Shown here piece by piece: positions 47,579-58,094 of a stretch of DNA of 64,000 bases. The stretch is from contig NZ_SLWY01000008.1 in NCBI RefSeq assembly GCF_004341245.1, positions 62,001 through 126,000 on the forward strand. Reading direction: 5' to 3'. The stretch's first letter is position 1. Each line of letters begins with the position of its first letter. Below the pieces are notes generated by a model. That model searched no databases. It was not told where the DNA came from and saw only the letters and a list, made by a program, of their open reading frames with translations. Source of the stretch: Plasticicumulans lactativorans. GTDB taxonomy: Bacteria > Pseudomonadota > Gammaproteobacteria > Competibacterales > Competibacteraceae. The translations under genes and the position numbers were made by a program.

Positions 47579-50500
47579 ATTCCAGCCGCTCGATTGAGCG
47601 GCTGAGGGTTGAAACGGTGATGTGGTGAGCTACAAGGCCGGCGACGGTTATTCCAGCCGCTCGATTGAGCGGCTGAGGGTTGAAACTTGTGCTTGATGGC
47701 ACCTTCCGAAGCGCCACGAAATTCCAGCCGCTCGATTGAGCGGCTGAGGGTTGAAACGTGACGACCGGACGACCATCCTTGACCGCCGAGAATTCCAGCC
47801 GCTCGATTGAGCGGCTGAGGGTTGAAACCGCCCACTCACTGACCATCCGGCGCGGCGGCGGTCATTCCAGCCGCTCGATTGAGCGGCTGAGGGTTGAAAC
47901 TTTGATGCGCCGCAGCTTGCATCCAAATATCACCAATTCCAGCCGCTCGATTGAGCGGCTGAGGGTTGAAACTGGAAAATCAGCGGCTTCAGCGCGCGCG
48001 ACGTGTCATTCCAGCCGCTCGATTGAGCGGCTGAGGGTTGAAACGCCTACCACCCCCGCACCGGTGCGGTGATGCAGATCATTCCAGCCGCTCGATTGAG
48101 CGGCTGAGGGTTGAAACGCCGCCGAGGCCGATCCGGCCACCGGCACGCCGTATTCCAGCCGCTCGATTGAGCGGCTGAGGGTTGAAACCAGCAGGCCCAG
48201 GCCGCCACGCCGACGCACTGGCATTCCAGCCGCTCGATTGAGCGGCTGAGGGTTGAAACCATGCGCGGCGGCGCCGAACAGCGCGAGAGCGACATTCCAG
48301 CCGCTCGATTGAGCGGCTGAGGGTTGAAACTGGGCGGGGCGGGTGCCCCCCGTGGCGCTCAGGCCATTCCAGCCGCTCGATTGAGCGGCTGAGGGTTGAA
48401 ACTTCGTTGGCGCCGGCCAGCCACGGCGCTCCCGGGATTCCAGCCGCTCGATTGAGCGGCTGAGGGTTGAAACTTTCGTTTCCGGGGGGCCGATGCCGCA
48501 GCACCGACATTCCAGCCGCTCGATTGAGCGGCTGAGGGTTGAAACTGGCAACGACACGGCGCACACGAGCAACGACAACAATTCCAGCCGCTCGATTGAG
48601 CGGCTGAGGGTTGAAACGACATGCCGATGTTTTTGCCGACCGCCTCCTGCGTATTCCAGCCGCTCGATTGAGCGGCTGAGGGTTGAAACGGCAAAGCGTC
48701 GGTGGCACGAGGTCGGTGCGTGTCATTCCAGCCGCTCGATTGAGCGGCTGAGGGTTGAAACGCCGATCAGGCGATCCTGCTCGAGCGCGTCAAGGATTCC
48801 AGCCGCTCGATTGAGCGGCTGAGGGTTGAAACTTCTGGTCTCTGTCTACCTCCTGGGCATCGGCGGATTCCAGCCGCTCGATTGAGCGGCTGAGGGTTGA
48901 AACGTCGGCAACATCACGCCAGCGCGGCGCGCGCTCAATATTCCAGCCGCTCGATTGAGCGGCTGAGGGTTGAAACTACGCCGGGGCGCGGCCCAGCGCC
49001 GGGGCGGCGGATTCCAGCCGCTCGATTGAGCGGCTGAGGGTTGAAACTGGTACCGGTAATGGTCGGTGAAAAATGCCTCCCAATTCCAGCCGCTCGATTG
49101 AGCGGCTGAGGGTTGAAACAGTGCGAGAAATTGGTGAACATGCTTGAAACATTATTCCAGCCGCTCGATTGAGCGGCTGAGGGTTGAAACGAGGTACTAC
49201 GAATGACAACGCCCAACGGAAACGATTCCAGCCGCTCGATTGAGCGGCTGAGGGTTGAAACTCAATGCGTCCGGCAGACTGCCATTCGGGCCATACATTC
49301 CAGCCGCTCGATTGAGCGGCTGAGGGTTGAAACCAAATAAATCGTCTCCACTTCAAAGTTATTCAAATATTCCAGCCGCTCGATTGAGCGGCTGAGGGTT
49401 GAAACAACGTCGGCATCATGACGCGATTGTTGCTGAAAGTATTCCAGCCGCTCGATTGAGCGGCTGAGGGTTGAAACTGCGATATGCAGGGCTCCGCGGC
49501 GGCCGAGCAGGATTCCAGCCGCTCGATTGAGCGGCTGAGGGTTGAAACAAATAACGCGCCACAAATTCGCCACGGAACCAAAATTCCAGCCGCTCGATTG
49601 AGCGGCTGAGGGTTGAAACGGCGATGCGCCGTTCAGCCACCTGTTCCGGCTGCATTCCAGCCGCTCGATTGAGCGGCTGAGGGTTGAAACACCGTCACGG
49701 CCTTTCGGGCGCGGCTGGTCACGGGATTCCAGCCGCTCGATTGAGCGGCTGAGGGTTGAAACGTTCGGGGTGAGCCAGCCGGGGGACTGGGTGCCGCATT
49801 CCAGCCGCTCGATTGAGCGGCTGAGGGTTGAAACAAGGGCCGCGGGCGGTTGCTCGCGGCCAAGGTCACATTCCAGCCGCTCGATTGAGCGGCTGAGGGT
49901 TGAAACGACTGGTCCTCTGCGATCCAGGCCGATCAACCGTATTCCAGCCGCTCGATTGAGCGGCTGAGGATTGAAACGGGATCGGCGCGAAGACAGGGGC
50001 CGCCGGCCTGGCATTCCAGCCGCTCGATTGAGCGGCTGAGGATTGAAACCATCGGCTCGCAACGGCTGCGGCTATGCGCCGTATTCCAGCCGCTCGATTG
50101 AGCGGCTGAGGATTGAAACTCGAGCTCGCCCATGCTCCACGGCTTGGGGATGCATTCCAGCCGCTCGATTGAGCGGCTGAGGATTGAAACAGTCCATCGA
50201 CCACCGTGTCTTTGGTGACGCCGTATTCCAGCCGCTCGATTGAGCGGCTGAGGATTGAAACCCGGAGTTGACCGCCCGCGACACCACCCGCTGGGCATTC
50301 CAGCCGCTCGATTGAGCGGCTGAGGATTGAAACAGCAACGACCAGGTGACCTACAAGATCCGCCACATCATTCCAGCCGCTCGATTGAGCGGCTGAGGAT
50401 TGAAACCTCTACCGCTTCGGGCTGCGCAAGGCGCTGATCGATTCCAGCCGCTCGATTGAGCGGCTGAGGATTGAAACCGGAGGCGGCAGGGCGGCCGGCT

Positions 50501-52255
50501 CCGACGCGGGATTCCAGCCGCTCGATTGAGCGGCTGAGGATTGAAACCTCTTAGGCGACACGAGCAAAAGGCGGCACTTGTATTCCAGCCGCTCGATTGA
50601 GCGGCTGAGGATTGAAACATCGCCGCCGTTGACGGCATCAGCGCTGGCCAGACATTCCAGCCGCTCGATTGAGCGGCTGAGGATTGAAACTGCTTGATCG
50701 GCTCGACGACCAGGTCGCCGTACCATTCCAGCCGCTCGATTGAGCGGCTGAGGATTGAAACAAGTACGCGACCCGGCTGCAATCGGAGGACCGCCATTCC
50801 AGCCGCTCGATTGAGCGGCTGAGGATTGAAACTGGGTCGGCTGGGTCTTTTGCCACGTCGTCGGCAGATTCCAGCCGCTCGATTGAGCGGCTGAGGATTG
50901 AAACGAAATCATCGCGTACCACAGCGGCTCACTCAGCGTATTCCAGCCGCTCGATTGAGCGGCTGAGGATTGAAACTCCGTCTTGGGCCGGGGCGTCAGC
51001 GCCCAGCTCACATTCCAGCCGCTCGATTGAGCGGCTGAGGATTGAAACGCCGGGCTGGTCGCCGCGGGCCGCGACGTCGGCATTCCAGCCGCTCGATTGA
51101 GCGGCTGAGGATTGAAACGGTGCGCCCGCCTTCGAGCAGACCCCAGGCCTCATTCCAGCCGCTCGATTGAGCGGCTGAGGATTGAAACCGCCGCGGCGAA
51201 CCCTTCGACCCCGACACCCTGCATTCCAGCCGCTCGATTGAGCGGCTGAGGATTGAAACTGCGGCTGGGTGGCGGCGCAGAAAGGCCGATCGTATTCCAG
51301 CCGCTCGATTGAGCGGCTGAGGATTGAAACGCTGTTCTCGAACGACGTGATCACCTACAAGATCATTCCAGCCGCTCGATTGAGCGGCTGAGGATTGAAA
51401 CTCGTGCACTTCGCCGCCCACAACCCCCGGGCGGCATTCCAGCCGCTCGATTGAGCGGCTGAGGATTGAAACGGCGTGCCGGTGCCCCCCTCGCGCGACT
51501 GCGTCGATTCCAGCCGCTCGATTGAGCGGCTGAGGATTGAAACGCGGCGATGGCCTGGGCGTCATCGTCGACGGCCGCATTCCAGCCGCTCGATTGAGCG
51601 GCTGCGGATTGAAACCACGACGGATGGCGGGCTCAGTGTGGCCATGTGATTCCAGCCGCTCGATTGAGCGGCTGCGGATTGAAACAAGTGGCGCCGGCAT
51701 CCGTCGCGGGCCGACCTGCATTCCAGCCGCTCGATTGAGCGGCTGCGGATTGAAACCGGTCCCGCTGCACCTCGGGCACGGAACCGTCGCATTCCAGCCG
51801 CTCGATTGAGCGGCTGCGGATTGAAACGAGACACGCCTAGCTCGCTGGCTCGGTTGTGGACATTCCAGCCGCTCGATTGAGCGGCTGCGGATTGAAACAG
51901 CGGGGCGGAGAACGCCCAGCGCGCCATCAGGGCATTCCAGCCGCTCGATTGAGCGGCTGAGGATTGAAACGACCATACGCGCGCGTCGGTGCCTGCGGCA
52001 CAAGCCATTCCAGCCGCTCGATTGAGCGGCTGAGGGTTGAAACCTTTAGTTCGCGCAACATCGCCCGTAAAAACGGAATTCCAGCCGCTCGATTGAGCGG
52101 CTGAGGGTTGAAACCGTCCCTCGCCGAGTCCTTGCGTACCTTCTCCGTATTCCAGCCGCTCGATTGAGCGGCTGAGGATTGAAACTGCCGCGTCGCGCCG
52201 ATCGCCAAGACGGCCGGCATTCCAGCCGCTCGATTAAACGGCTGAGGATTGAAAC
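47579..52255 (+). CRISPR. Type I-C CRISPR array, 66 complete 37-bp repeats
   Basis: I count 66 complete repeats with 65 spacers of 33-36 bp. Each repeat starts ATTCCAGCC, contains an 8-bp stem AGCCGCTC/GAGCGGCT with loop GATT, and ends in a 12-base tail of the form GAGGATTGAAAC. Tail variants are strictly blocked. Repeats 1-33 (47579-49906) end GAGGGTTGAAAC, and 34-56 (49941-51543) end GAGGATTGAAAC. Repeats 57-61 (51579-51898) end GCGGATTGAAAC. Repeat 62 (51934) is GAGGATT, 63-64 (52007, 52078) are GAGGGTT, and 65-66 (52149, 52219) are GAGGATT. Repeat 66 has AAA for GAG in the stem. The terminal GAAAC and the adjoining cas genes assign it to type I-C. Confidence 0.98.
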
Positions 52256-52289
52256 ACCGTCACCTGCTATATGGAGCCCAGATCGATGT

Positions 52290-52313
52290 ATTCCAGCCGC
52301 TTGACCGATCCGG
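52290..52313 (+). repeat. Decayed terminal CRISPR repeat
   Basis: After a 34-base spacer-like gap beyond repeat 66, ATTCCAGCCGCT (52290-52301) matches the repeat start exactly. The sequence then diverges and has no stem or GAAAC end. This is the expected trailer end of the array. About 85 bases without a gene follow before the SulP gene. Confidence 0.85.
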
Positions 52314-52398
52314 CGAGAAATTCTCGGTTCCTCACTCCGAGTCTTCACGGCCAACCACTCTCTGCAACCGATCCCGCCAAAGCACGACAACCACCACC

Positions 52399-54093
52399 TC
52401 ACGCCCCATGACCATCACTCCGCGCCGGGCCGGCACGCAGCGCGGTGATGGCCTCGCGTTCGGTGCGGAAGCATTGCCGGCGGCCGAACACGTCGGCGGC
52501 GCCGGCGTGTTCGAGCAGCTCCCACACCGGGCGCTTGAGCGCGCACAGGTACAGCGTGACGCCGCGCTCGGCGAGGTTGGCGCGCAGTTGCAGCAGCATG
52601 TCGAGGCCGGTGGCGTCGAGGTCGTTGACGGCGCTGCCGACCAGCAGCACGTGCCGCACGCCGGCATGCAGGCGGTCGAGGATGAAGTCCTCGATCAGTG
52701 CTGCGGTGACGTAGACGATGGCCGTGTCGGGGCGCACCGCGAGCAGGTCGGGGGCGATCGGCCCCAGGCCGTAGCGGCTGCGCTCGCGCAGGCGGCCGTC
52801 GGGCAGCATGCCGAGCTCGACGATGCGCGGCTGGCTGCGCCGGTAGAGCGAGGCGATCATGCTCGCCATGAAGCCGGCGAACACGCCCCAGTGCAGGTGC
52901 GGCACCGAGAACAGCGTGGCGGCGAAGGCGATCGCGGCGACCAGGCCGTCGTCGGGCGAGATCCGCCACAGCCGGCGCATCGCGGCGACGTCCACCAGGC
53001 CGAGCACCGGGACGATGATCACCGCCGCCAGCACCGCCTGCGGCAGCGGCTGCAGGTAGTCCATCCCCCACAGCAGGCACAGCAGCACGCACAGCGAGGC
53101 GAACAGCGCCGACCAGCCGCTGCGCGCACCGGCGTAGAGGTTGAGCGCCGAGCGCGAGAACGAGCCGCTGACCGGGAAGGCGCCCGACAGGCCGCTGGCG
53201 ATCTTCGCCAGCCCCTGGCCGATCAGTTCCTGGTCCTCGTCCCAGCGTTCGCCGCGCTTGCGGGCGAGCGTGCGGGCGCTCGACATCGCCTCGGTGAAGC
53301 TCACCAGCGCGACGATCAGCGCTGCCGGCAGCAGCGCGCGATGCTGCTCGAAGTCGAGTGCTGGCGGCAGTGCGAACTCGGGCAGGCCGCCGCCGACCGG
53401 CCCCACCACGCTGCCGCCGAGTTCGGCGAAGCCGCCGTAGTGGCTGACGACGATGCCCAGCACGCAGACGTAGAGCACGCCCGGCTGGCGCGGCCGGTAG
53501 CGCCGCAGCGCGAACAGCAGCAGCACCGCGCCGAGGCCGAAGGCGGCGCTGCCCGCGGTCGCCAGCGGGCGCTCGGCGAGCACGGTGAGCGTGCGCGCCG
53601 GCCAGCTGGTGTCGAGCCCCGACGGCAGGCCGAGCAGCGCCGGCAGCTGCGAGGCGACGATGATCAGCGCCGCGGCGTTGATGAAGCCGGTGATGGTCGG
53701 CCCCGACACCAGGTTGGCGATCGCCCCCAGGCGCAGCGCACCCAGCCCGAACTGGATCAGGCCGGCGTAGAGCGCGAGCCAGACGGCGACCCCGACCCAT
53801 TCGACCGTGCCCGGCACCGCGAAGGGCTGCAGCGCGCCGAAGGTGAGCAGGCTGGTCAGCGCCACCGGGCCGGCGGCGAGCAGCGGCGAGGAGCCCCACA
53901 GCACGCCGACGATGCCCGGCAGCAGCGCCGCGTACAGCCCGGTCGGCGCCGGCATGCCGGCGAGCCTGGCGTAGGCGAGGGCCTGCGGGATCAGCACCAG
54001 GCCGACGGCGATGCCGGCGCCGGCGTCGGCGAGCAGGCCCGCCACGCTCGGCCGCGGCCAGTTCAGGAACGGCAGCAGGCGGCGCCCGTTCAT
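52399..54093 (-). CDS. SulP-family anion transporter with STAS domain
   Basis: The 564-residue inner-membrane protein has about 11-14 transmembrane segments (VGLVLIPQALAYARLAGMPA and GLYAALLPGIVGVLWGSS are typical SulP motifs) and a C-terminal STAS domain from about residue 430 (VLLVGSAVNDLDATGLDML). SulP proteins import sulfate or bicarbonate or exchange anions; the substrate is undetermined. It converges on the CRISPR array. The start at 54093 was preferred because it gives the family length. Confidence 0.9.
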   Translation of the reverse strand: MNGRRLLPFLNWPRPSVAGLLADAGAGIAVGLVLIPQALAYARLAGMPAPTGLYAALLPGIVGVLWGSSPLLAAGPVALTSLLTFGALQPFAVPGTVEWVGVAVWLALYAGLIQFGLGALRLGAIANLVSGPTITGFINAAALIIVASQLPALLGLPSGLDTSWPARTLTVLAERPLATAGSAAFGLGAVLLLFALRRYRPRQPGVLYVCVLGIVVSHYGGFAELGGSVVGPVGGGLPEFALPPALDFEQHRALLPAALIVALVSFTEAMSSARTLARKRGERWDEDQELIGQGLAKIASGLSGAFPVSGSFSRSALNLYAGARSGWSALFASLCVLLCLLWGMDYLQPLPQAVLAAVIIVPVLGLVDVAAMRRLWRISPDDGLVAAIAFAATLFSVPHLHWGVFAGFMASMIASLYRRSQPRIVELGMLPDGRLRERSRYGLGPIAPDLLAVRPDTAIVYVTAALIEDFILDRLHAGVRHVLLVGSAVNDLDATGLDMLLQLRANLAERGVTLYLCALKRPVWELLEHAGAADVFGRRQCFRTEREAITALRAGPARSDGHGA

Positions 54094-54160
54094 CGTTCTC
54101 CCGCCGCTGTCACGCCGCGGATGCAGCGTCGGCCGCCACCCGCGCGCCATCTGGCCGGGT

Positions 54161-54781
54161 TCATCCGGCGGCGCCGACCTTCTTGGTGCGCAGCAGGAAG
54201 CGAACTTCCCGCGCCGGCACCATCCAGCACAGGAAGCGCTCGTAGACGCGTCGGGTGAACCACGAATGGTTCACCAACCGCTCCAGGATTCCCCTGGGCT
54301 GCGCGGTCCAGAAGCGGATGCTGGCATCCTCGACGCGAAAGCGCGCGCCCGGCCAGTAGTTGGGCACGTTGCGCCCCACCTGGTCGGCCGGATCGGCGAA
54401 ATAGTTCATTGAGAACAGACCGAAGAAGCGCACGTGCGTGGGATCGGAATAGCCGTTCGGATTGGAGAAGTGCGGGACGATGATTTCCAGTTGCCCGTCA
54501 TGGCGGACCAGGCGGTGCAGTTCCTGCATCAGGCCCGGCAGATTGTCGATATGTTCCAGCGTGTGCGACGAATACACCTCTTCGACGCAATCGTCGGGTA
54601 GCTCGGTGAGCCCTGCGTTGAGATCGGCGACGATGTCGACGCCCTTGCCAGCGCGGATGTCGACCCCGTAGAAGCCGGTGCGCCCGGTGTCCCCGCAGCC
54701 GATGTTGAGCCGTATCGGCCGCCCGCGGCCGATGTCGTCGATCACAGCCGGATTCAAGACCTGCATAGCGTTGATCTGCAT
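54161..54781 (-). CDS. Class I SAM-dependent methyltransferase
   Basis: The 206-residue protein has motif I in RLNIGCGDTGRTGFYGVDI and the type 11 pattern CVEEVYSSHTLEHIDNLPGLMQEL split near residue 70. Then come RHDGQLEIIVPHFSNP and a Phe/Tyr/Trp-rich end. Such enzymes often modify lipids, quinones or surface sugars; the substrate is unknown. The upstream region is AT-rich without a clear ribosome-binding site; a second ATG lies at 54766. It is less GC-rich than its neighbours, a possible sign of transfer. Confidence 0.8.
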   Translation of the reverse strand: MQINAMQVLNPAVIDDIGRGRPIRLNIGCGDTGRTGFYGVDIRAGKGVDIVADLNAGLTELPDDCVEEVYSSHTLEHIDNLPGLMQELHRLVRHDGQLEIIVPHFSNPNGYSDPTHVRFFGLFSMNYFADPADQVGRNVPNYWPGARFRVEDASIRFWTAQPRGILERLVNHSWFTRRVYERFLCWMVPAREVRFLLRTKKVGAAG

Positions 54782-54870
54782 TGTATTTTGATGATTTCAG
54801 GGCGCCGGCCGGCGCGCCGGTCGACACTATAGCGGCGCTCGGACAGCGTCAACGCGCAGACTGCAGCCGC

Positions 54871-55815
54871 TCAGCCGCGCGCGGGCGGGCGTTGCGCCCG
54901 CAGCCGGTCGCCCGCCTCGCCGAGCAGGCCGCGCAGCCAGCGGTGGCTCGCCGAGTAATGGGTGCGGTCGTGCCAGAGCTGATAGAAGCGCATGCGCGGG
55001 AAGTCGAGCGGTGTCGGCCGGATCACCAGCGGCAGCAGCGCCGCGTAATGCTCGGCGAAATGCCGCGCGGTGGTGAAGATCAGGTCGGTGCCCGGCAACA
55101 GGTACGGTGATTGCGCGAAGAACGGCAGCACCATGCGCACGTTGCGTTCGAGGCGCAGCGAGGCCAGGTGGGTTTCGACCACGCCACGCTGTGCCACGGA
55201 ATAGGGCATCGGGGCGATATGCGGCGCCTGCAGATAGGCGTCGACGCTCAATTCGGTCCGCGCCAGCGGATTGTCGGCGCCCATCACGCAGACCAGTTCA
55301 TCCTCGAGCAGCAGCGACAGACGCAGCCCCTCGGGCGGTTCGGGCCAGTTGCCGATGACGATGTCGAGTCCGCCGGTGGCCAGTGCCTGCTCGTAATCCA
55401 GATCGGGGCCGAGCGACTGCACGACCACGCGGGCGTGCGGCGCCTGCCGGCGCACCGAGACGGCGAGATGGGCGAGGAACGACGCGGCGAGGAAATCCGG
55501 CGAACCGATGCGGAAGGTCTGCTGGGTCGAGGCGGGCTCGAAATGCTCGCGCTGGACGAACAGGCGCTCGATCTCGCCCAGCGCCAGGCGCGCCGGCTCG
55601 CGCAGTTCCGCGGCGCGCTCGGTCGGCACCAGGCCGTCGCGCCCGCGCACCAGCAACTGGTCGTTGAAGATCTCGCGCAGGCGCTTCAGCGCGGCGCTGA
55701 TCGCCGGCTGCGACTGGTTCAGGCGGATCGCGGTGCGCGACACGCTGCGCTCGGCGAGCAGCGTGCAGAGCACGCGCAGCAGGTAGGTGTCGAGTGGATC
55801 GCTGGCCCGGCCCAT
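54871..55815 (-). CDS. LysR-family transcriptional regulator of the ureide module
   Basis: The 314-residue regulator has an N-terminal helix-turn-helix (LLAERSVSRTAIRLNQSQPAIS, then LKRLREIFNDQLLVRGRDGL) and a substrate-binding domain from about residue 95 (FRIGSPDFLAASFLAHLAV). It is divergent from the MFS transporter gene that heads the ureide module, so it probably controls that unit. Confidence 0.92.
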   Translation of the reverse strand: MGRASDPLDTYLLRVLCTLLAERSVSRTAIRLNQSQPAISAALKRLREIFNDQLLVRGRDGLVPTERAAELREPARLALGEIERLFVQREHFEPASTQQTFRIGSPDFLAASFLAHLAVSVRRQAPHARVVVQSLGPDLDYEQALATGGLDIVIGNWPEPPEGLRLSLLLEDELVCVMGADNPLARTELSVDAYLQAPHIAPMPYSVAQRGVVETHLASLRLERNVRMVLPFFAQSPYLLPGTDLIFTTARHFAEHYAALLPLVIRPTPLDFPRMRFYQLWHDRTHYSASHRWLRGLLGEAGDRLRAQRPPARG

Positions 55816-56110
55816 GCCGCCCCCCGACGGTCCGGGCGGCGGTCGCGACGCCGTCCGTGTTCATGCGCGACCACCGCGGATGGCTACGCCCGCACCGGCG
55901 GGGCCGGACTTGGGATTTCCTGATAGGGACTATAACAGACGCCCCGTAGTCGCCCGCCGGGGGCTTCCGGATACTCGTCCCACACACGCCAGCCGGTTAA
56001 TGCAGGCGCCGCGATACCGGCAGCGTGGTGGTTTTACGAGAAATGCGACAGACACGAATGGCGCCCCGAGCTACCCGGCAGCGACTATCAGCAGTGGAGA
56101 AGAGATACCG
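55816..56110. promoter_or_regulatory. Divergent control region between LysR and MFS transporter genes
   Basis: These 295 bases hold no gene. A short palindrome ATAG-GGA-CTAT at 55923-55933 sits in a locally AT-richer patch. GAGAAGAGATACC before 56111 provides the ribosome-binding site of the transporter. The region should carry both promoters and the LysR site; I cannot place a T-N11-A box with confidence. Confidence 0.5.
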
Positions 56111-57451
56111 ATGAGTGCGAATGCAACGACGATGGCGGGGGAACTGGCACCCCCGCGACAGGCGGCGGTCGACAGCGTCTACAAGAAGATCACGCTGCGA
56201 CTGATACCGTTCCTGGCGATCCTGTGGATTCTTGCCTGGCTCGACCGCGTCAACATCGGTTTCGCGAAACTGCAGATGCTCGACGATCTGAAATTCAGCG
56301 AAGCGGTCTACGGCCTCGGCGCCGGCATCTTCTTCCTCGGCTACTTCCTCTTCGAGGTGCCGAGCAATCTGCTCCTGGAGAAGATCGGCGCGAAGAAGAC
56401 GATCATGCGCATCACCATCGGCTGGGGTATCACCTCGATGCTGATGATGTTCGTCAGGACGCCGGAAGTGTTCTATTTCCTGCGCTTCCTGCTCGGCGTG
56501 TTCGAGGCCGGCTTCTATCCCGGCATCATCCTGTTCCTGACCTACTGGTACCCGACCGACCGCCGCGCCAAGGCCTTCGGCATGTTCATGTCGGCGTCGG
56601 CGCTGGCCGGGGTGATCGGCGGGCCGCTGGCCGGCTGGATCATGACCTCGCTCAACGGCGTCAACGGCTGGTCCGGCTGGCAGTGGGTGTTCCTGATCGA
56701 AGGCATTCCGTCGGTGATCGCCGGCTTCGTCACCTGGTTCTACCTGACCGACAAGCCCGAGCACGCGCACTGGCTGAATGCCGACGAGAAGCGCCTGGTC
56801 GCCGAAGAGCTGAGCAAGGACCAGGCCGCGCTCGGCCACCGCGAGCACAGCATCCTGGCCGCCCTGCGCGACCCCAAGGTCTGGCAGTTGATCCTGATCT
56901 ACTTCTGCATCATCGCCGCCAACTCGACGCTGACCTTCTTCGGCCCGTCGGTGGTCAAGGAAGTCGGCTTCGCGAGCCCGGTCGCGGTCGGCTGGATCAT
57001 GGCCGGTGCCTACCTGTGCGGCGCGGCCGGCATGATCCTCAACGGCTTCTCGTCCGACCGCCACAAGGAAGCGCGCTACCACTGCGGCCTGGCCGCGCTG
57101 CTCGGCGCGGTGGCGATGGCGACGCTCGGCACGATGATCCCGCACAGCCCGCTGCTGTCGCTGCTGGCGCTGACGCTCGCGATCGTCGGCACGATGAGCG
57201 CGATCCCGGTGTTCTGGCAGGTGCCCAACTACTTCCTGTCGGGCAGCGCGGCGGCGGCCGGCATCGCGCTGATCAACTCGGTGGCCAACCTCGCCGGCTT
57301 CGGTGCGCCGTATGCAATGGGGTTGATCAAGACCAGCACCGGTCAGATGTCGCCCGGGCTGTATGCGGTCGCGATCATCGAGGCTTTGGCGACGGTGTTC
57401 CTGCTGTACTTCATCCCGCGCCGCGGCAGCGGGATCGACGGCAAGCGCTAA
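56111..57451 (+). CDS. MFS transporter, anion:cation symporter family
   Basis: The 446-residue inner-membrane protein has 12 transmembrane segments and the ACS-family pattern: LDRVNIGFAKLQM near residue 45, GIFFLGYFLFEVPSNL, LRFLLGVFEAGFYPGIILFLTYWYP split near 125, and DRRAKAFGMFM. ACS members import carboxylates such as phthalate, tartrate or allantoate. Placement upstream of OHCU decarboxylase and two hydroxyisourate hydrolases suggests a purine-degradation intermediate. That is inference. Confidence 0.9.
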   Translation: MSANATTMAGELAPPRQAAVDSVYKKITLRLIPFLAILWILAWLDRVNIGFAKLQMLDDLKFSEAVYGLGAGIFFLGYFLFEVPSNLLLEKIGAKKTIMRITIGWGITSMLMMFVRTPEVFYFLRFLLGVFEAGFYPGIILFLTYWYPTDRRAKAFGMFMSASALAGVIGGPLAGWIMTSLNGVNGWSGWQWVFLIEGIPSVIAGFVTWFYLTDKPEHAHWLNADEKRLVAEELSKDQAALGHREHSILAALRDPKVWQLILIYFCIIAANSTLTFFGPSVVKEVGFASPVAVGWIMAGAYLCGAAGMILNGFSSDRHKEARYHCGLAALLGAVAMATLGTMIPHSPLLSLLALTLAIVGTMSAIPVFWQVPNYFLSGSAAAAGIALINSVANLAGFGAPYAMGLIKTSTGQMSPGLYAVAIIEALATVFLLYFIPRRGSGIDGKR

Positions 57452-57538
57452 TAAGCCCAGGCCAAACCGGATCCGCGGGACGCACGCCCCGCGGACACCG
57501 CCAGACGACGACGGCATTCCCCCGCGGAGACGAACCCG

Positions 57539-58081
57539 ATGAACCCATCCCCTCTCAACCTCGACCGTATCAACCGCATGGACCGCGCCGAGTTCGTGCA
57601 GACCTTCGGCCACATCTTCGAGCACTCGCCTTGGGTGGCCGAGCTCGCCTGGGAAGCGCGCCCCTTCGACAGCGCCGAGGCGATCCACCGGGCGATGATC
57701 GCCGCGGTGGAGAGCCGCGACCGCGCGCAGCGCATCGCGCTGCTCGCCGCGCACCCCGACCTCGCCGGGCGCGAGGCGCAGACCGGCACGATGACGCAGG
57801 ACTCGACCCGCGAGCAGGCGCGCGCCGGGCTCGACGCGCTGAGCGCGACGGAACTGGCGCGCATCGGCGAGCTCAACGCCGCCTACCGCGCACGCCACGG
57901 TTTCCCGTTCATCGCCTGCGTACGCCACTACACCAAGGACGGCATCCTGTTCGAGTTCGAGCGCCGGCTGACCAACGACACCGAAGCCGAGTTCCGCACC
58001 GCGCACGAGCAGATCTACGCCATCACCGGCTTCCGGCTGCGGGCGCTGTTCGCCGCCGCCCAGCGCGACTTGGCCGCCTGA
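57539..58081 (+). CDS. uraD: 2-oxo-4-hydroxy-4-carboxy-5-ureidoimidazoline (OHCU) decarboxylase
   Basis: The 180-residue cytoplasmic enzyme performs the third step from urate to S-allantoin. It has the OHCU motifs FGHIFEHSPWVAELAW near residue 20, LLAAHPDLAGREA near 75 (catalytic His region), and YRARHGFPFIACVR near 120. GGAG precedes the ATG. It lies 87 bases after the transporter gene and 13 before the first hydroxyisourate hydrolase gene. Confidence 0.93.
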   Translation: MNPSPLNLDRINRMDRAEFVQTFGHIFEHSPWVAELAWEARPFDSAEAIHRAMIAAVESRDRAQRIALLAAHPDLAGREAQTGTMTQDSTREQARAGLDALSATELARIGELNAAYRARHGFPFIACVRHYTKDGILFEFERRLTNDTEAEFRTAHEQIYAITGFRLRALFAAAQRDLAA

Positions 58082-58094
58082 GGAGGACACCACG

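Noticed and set aside
47337-52402. Many overlapping open frames on both strands across the CRISPR array
   Set aside because: They are translations of the repeat itself (peptides such as QPSAAQSSGWN recur with each unit) and carry no independent coding evidence.
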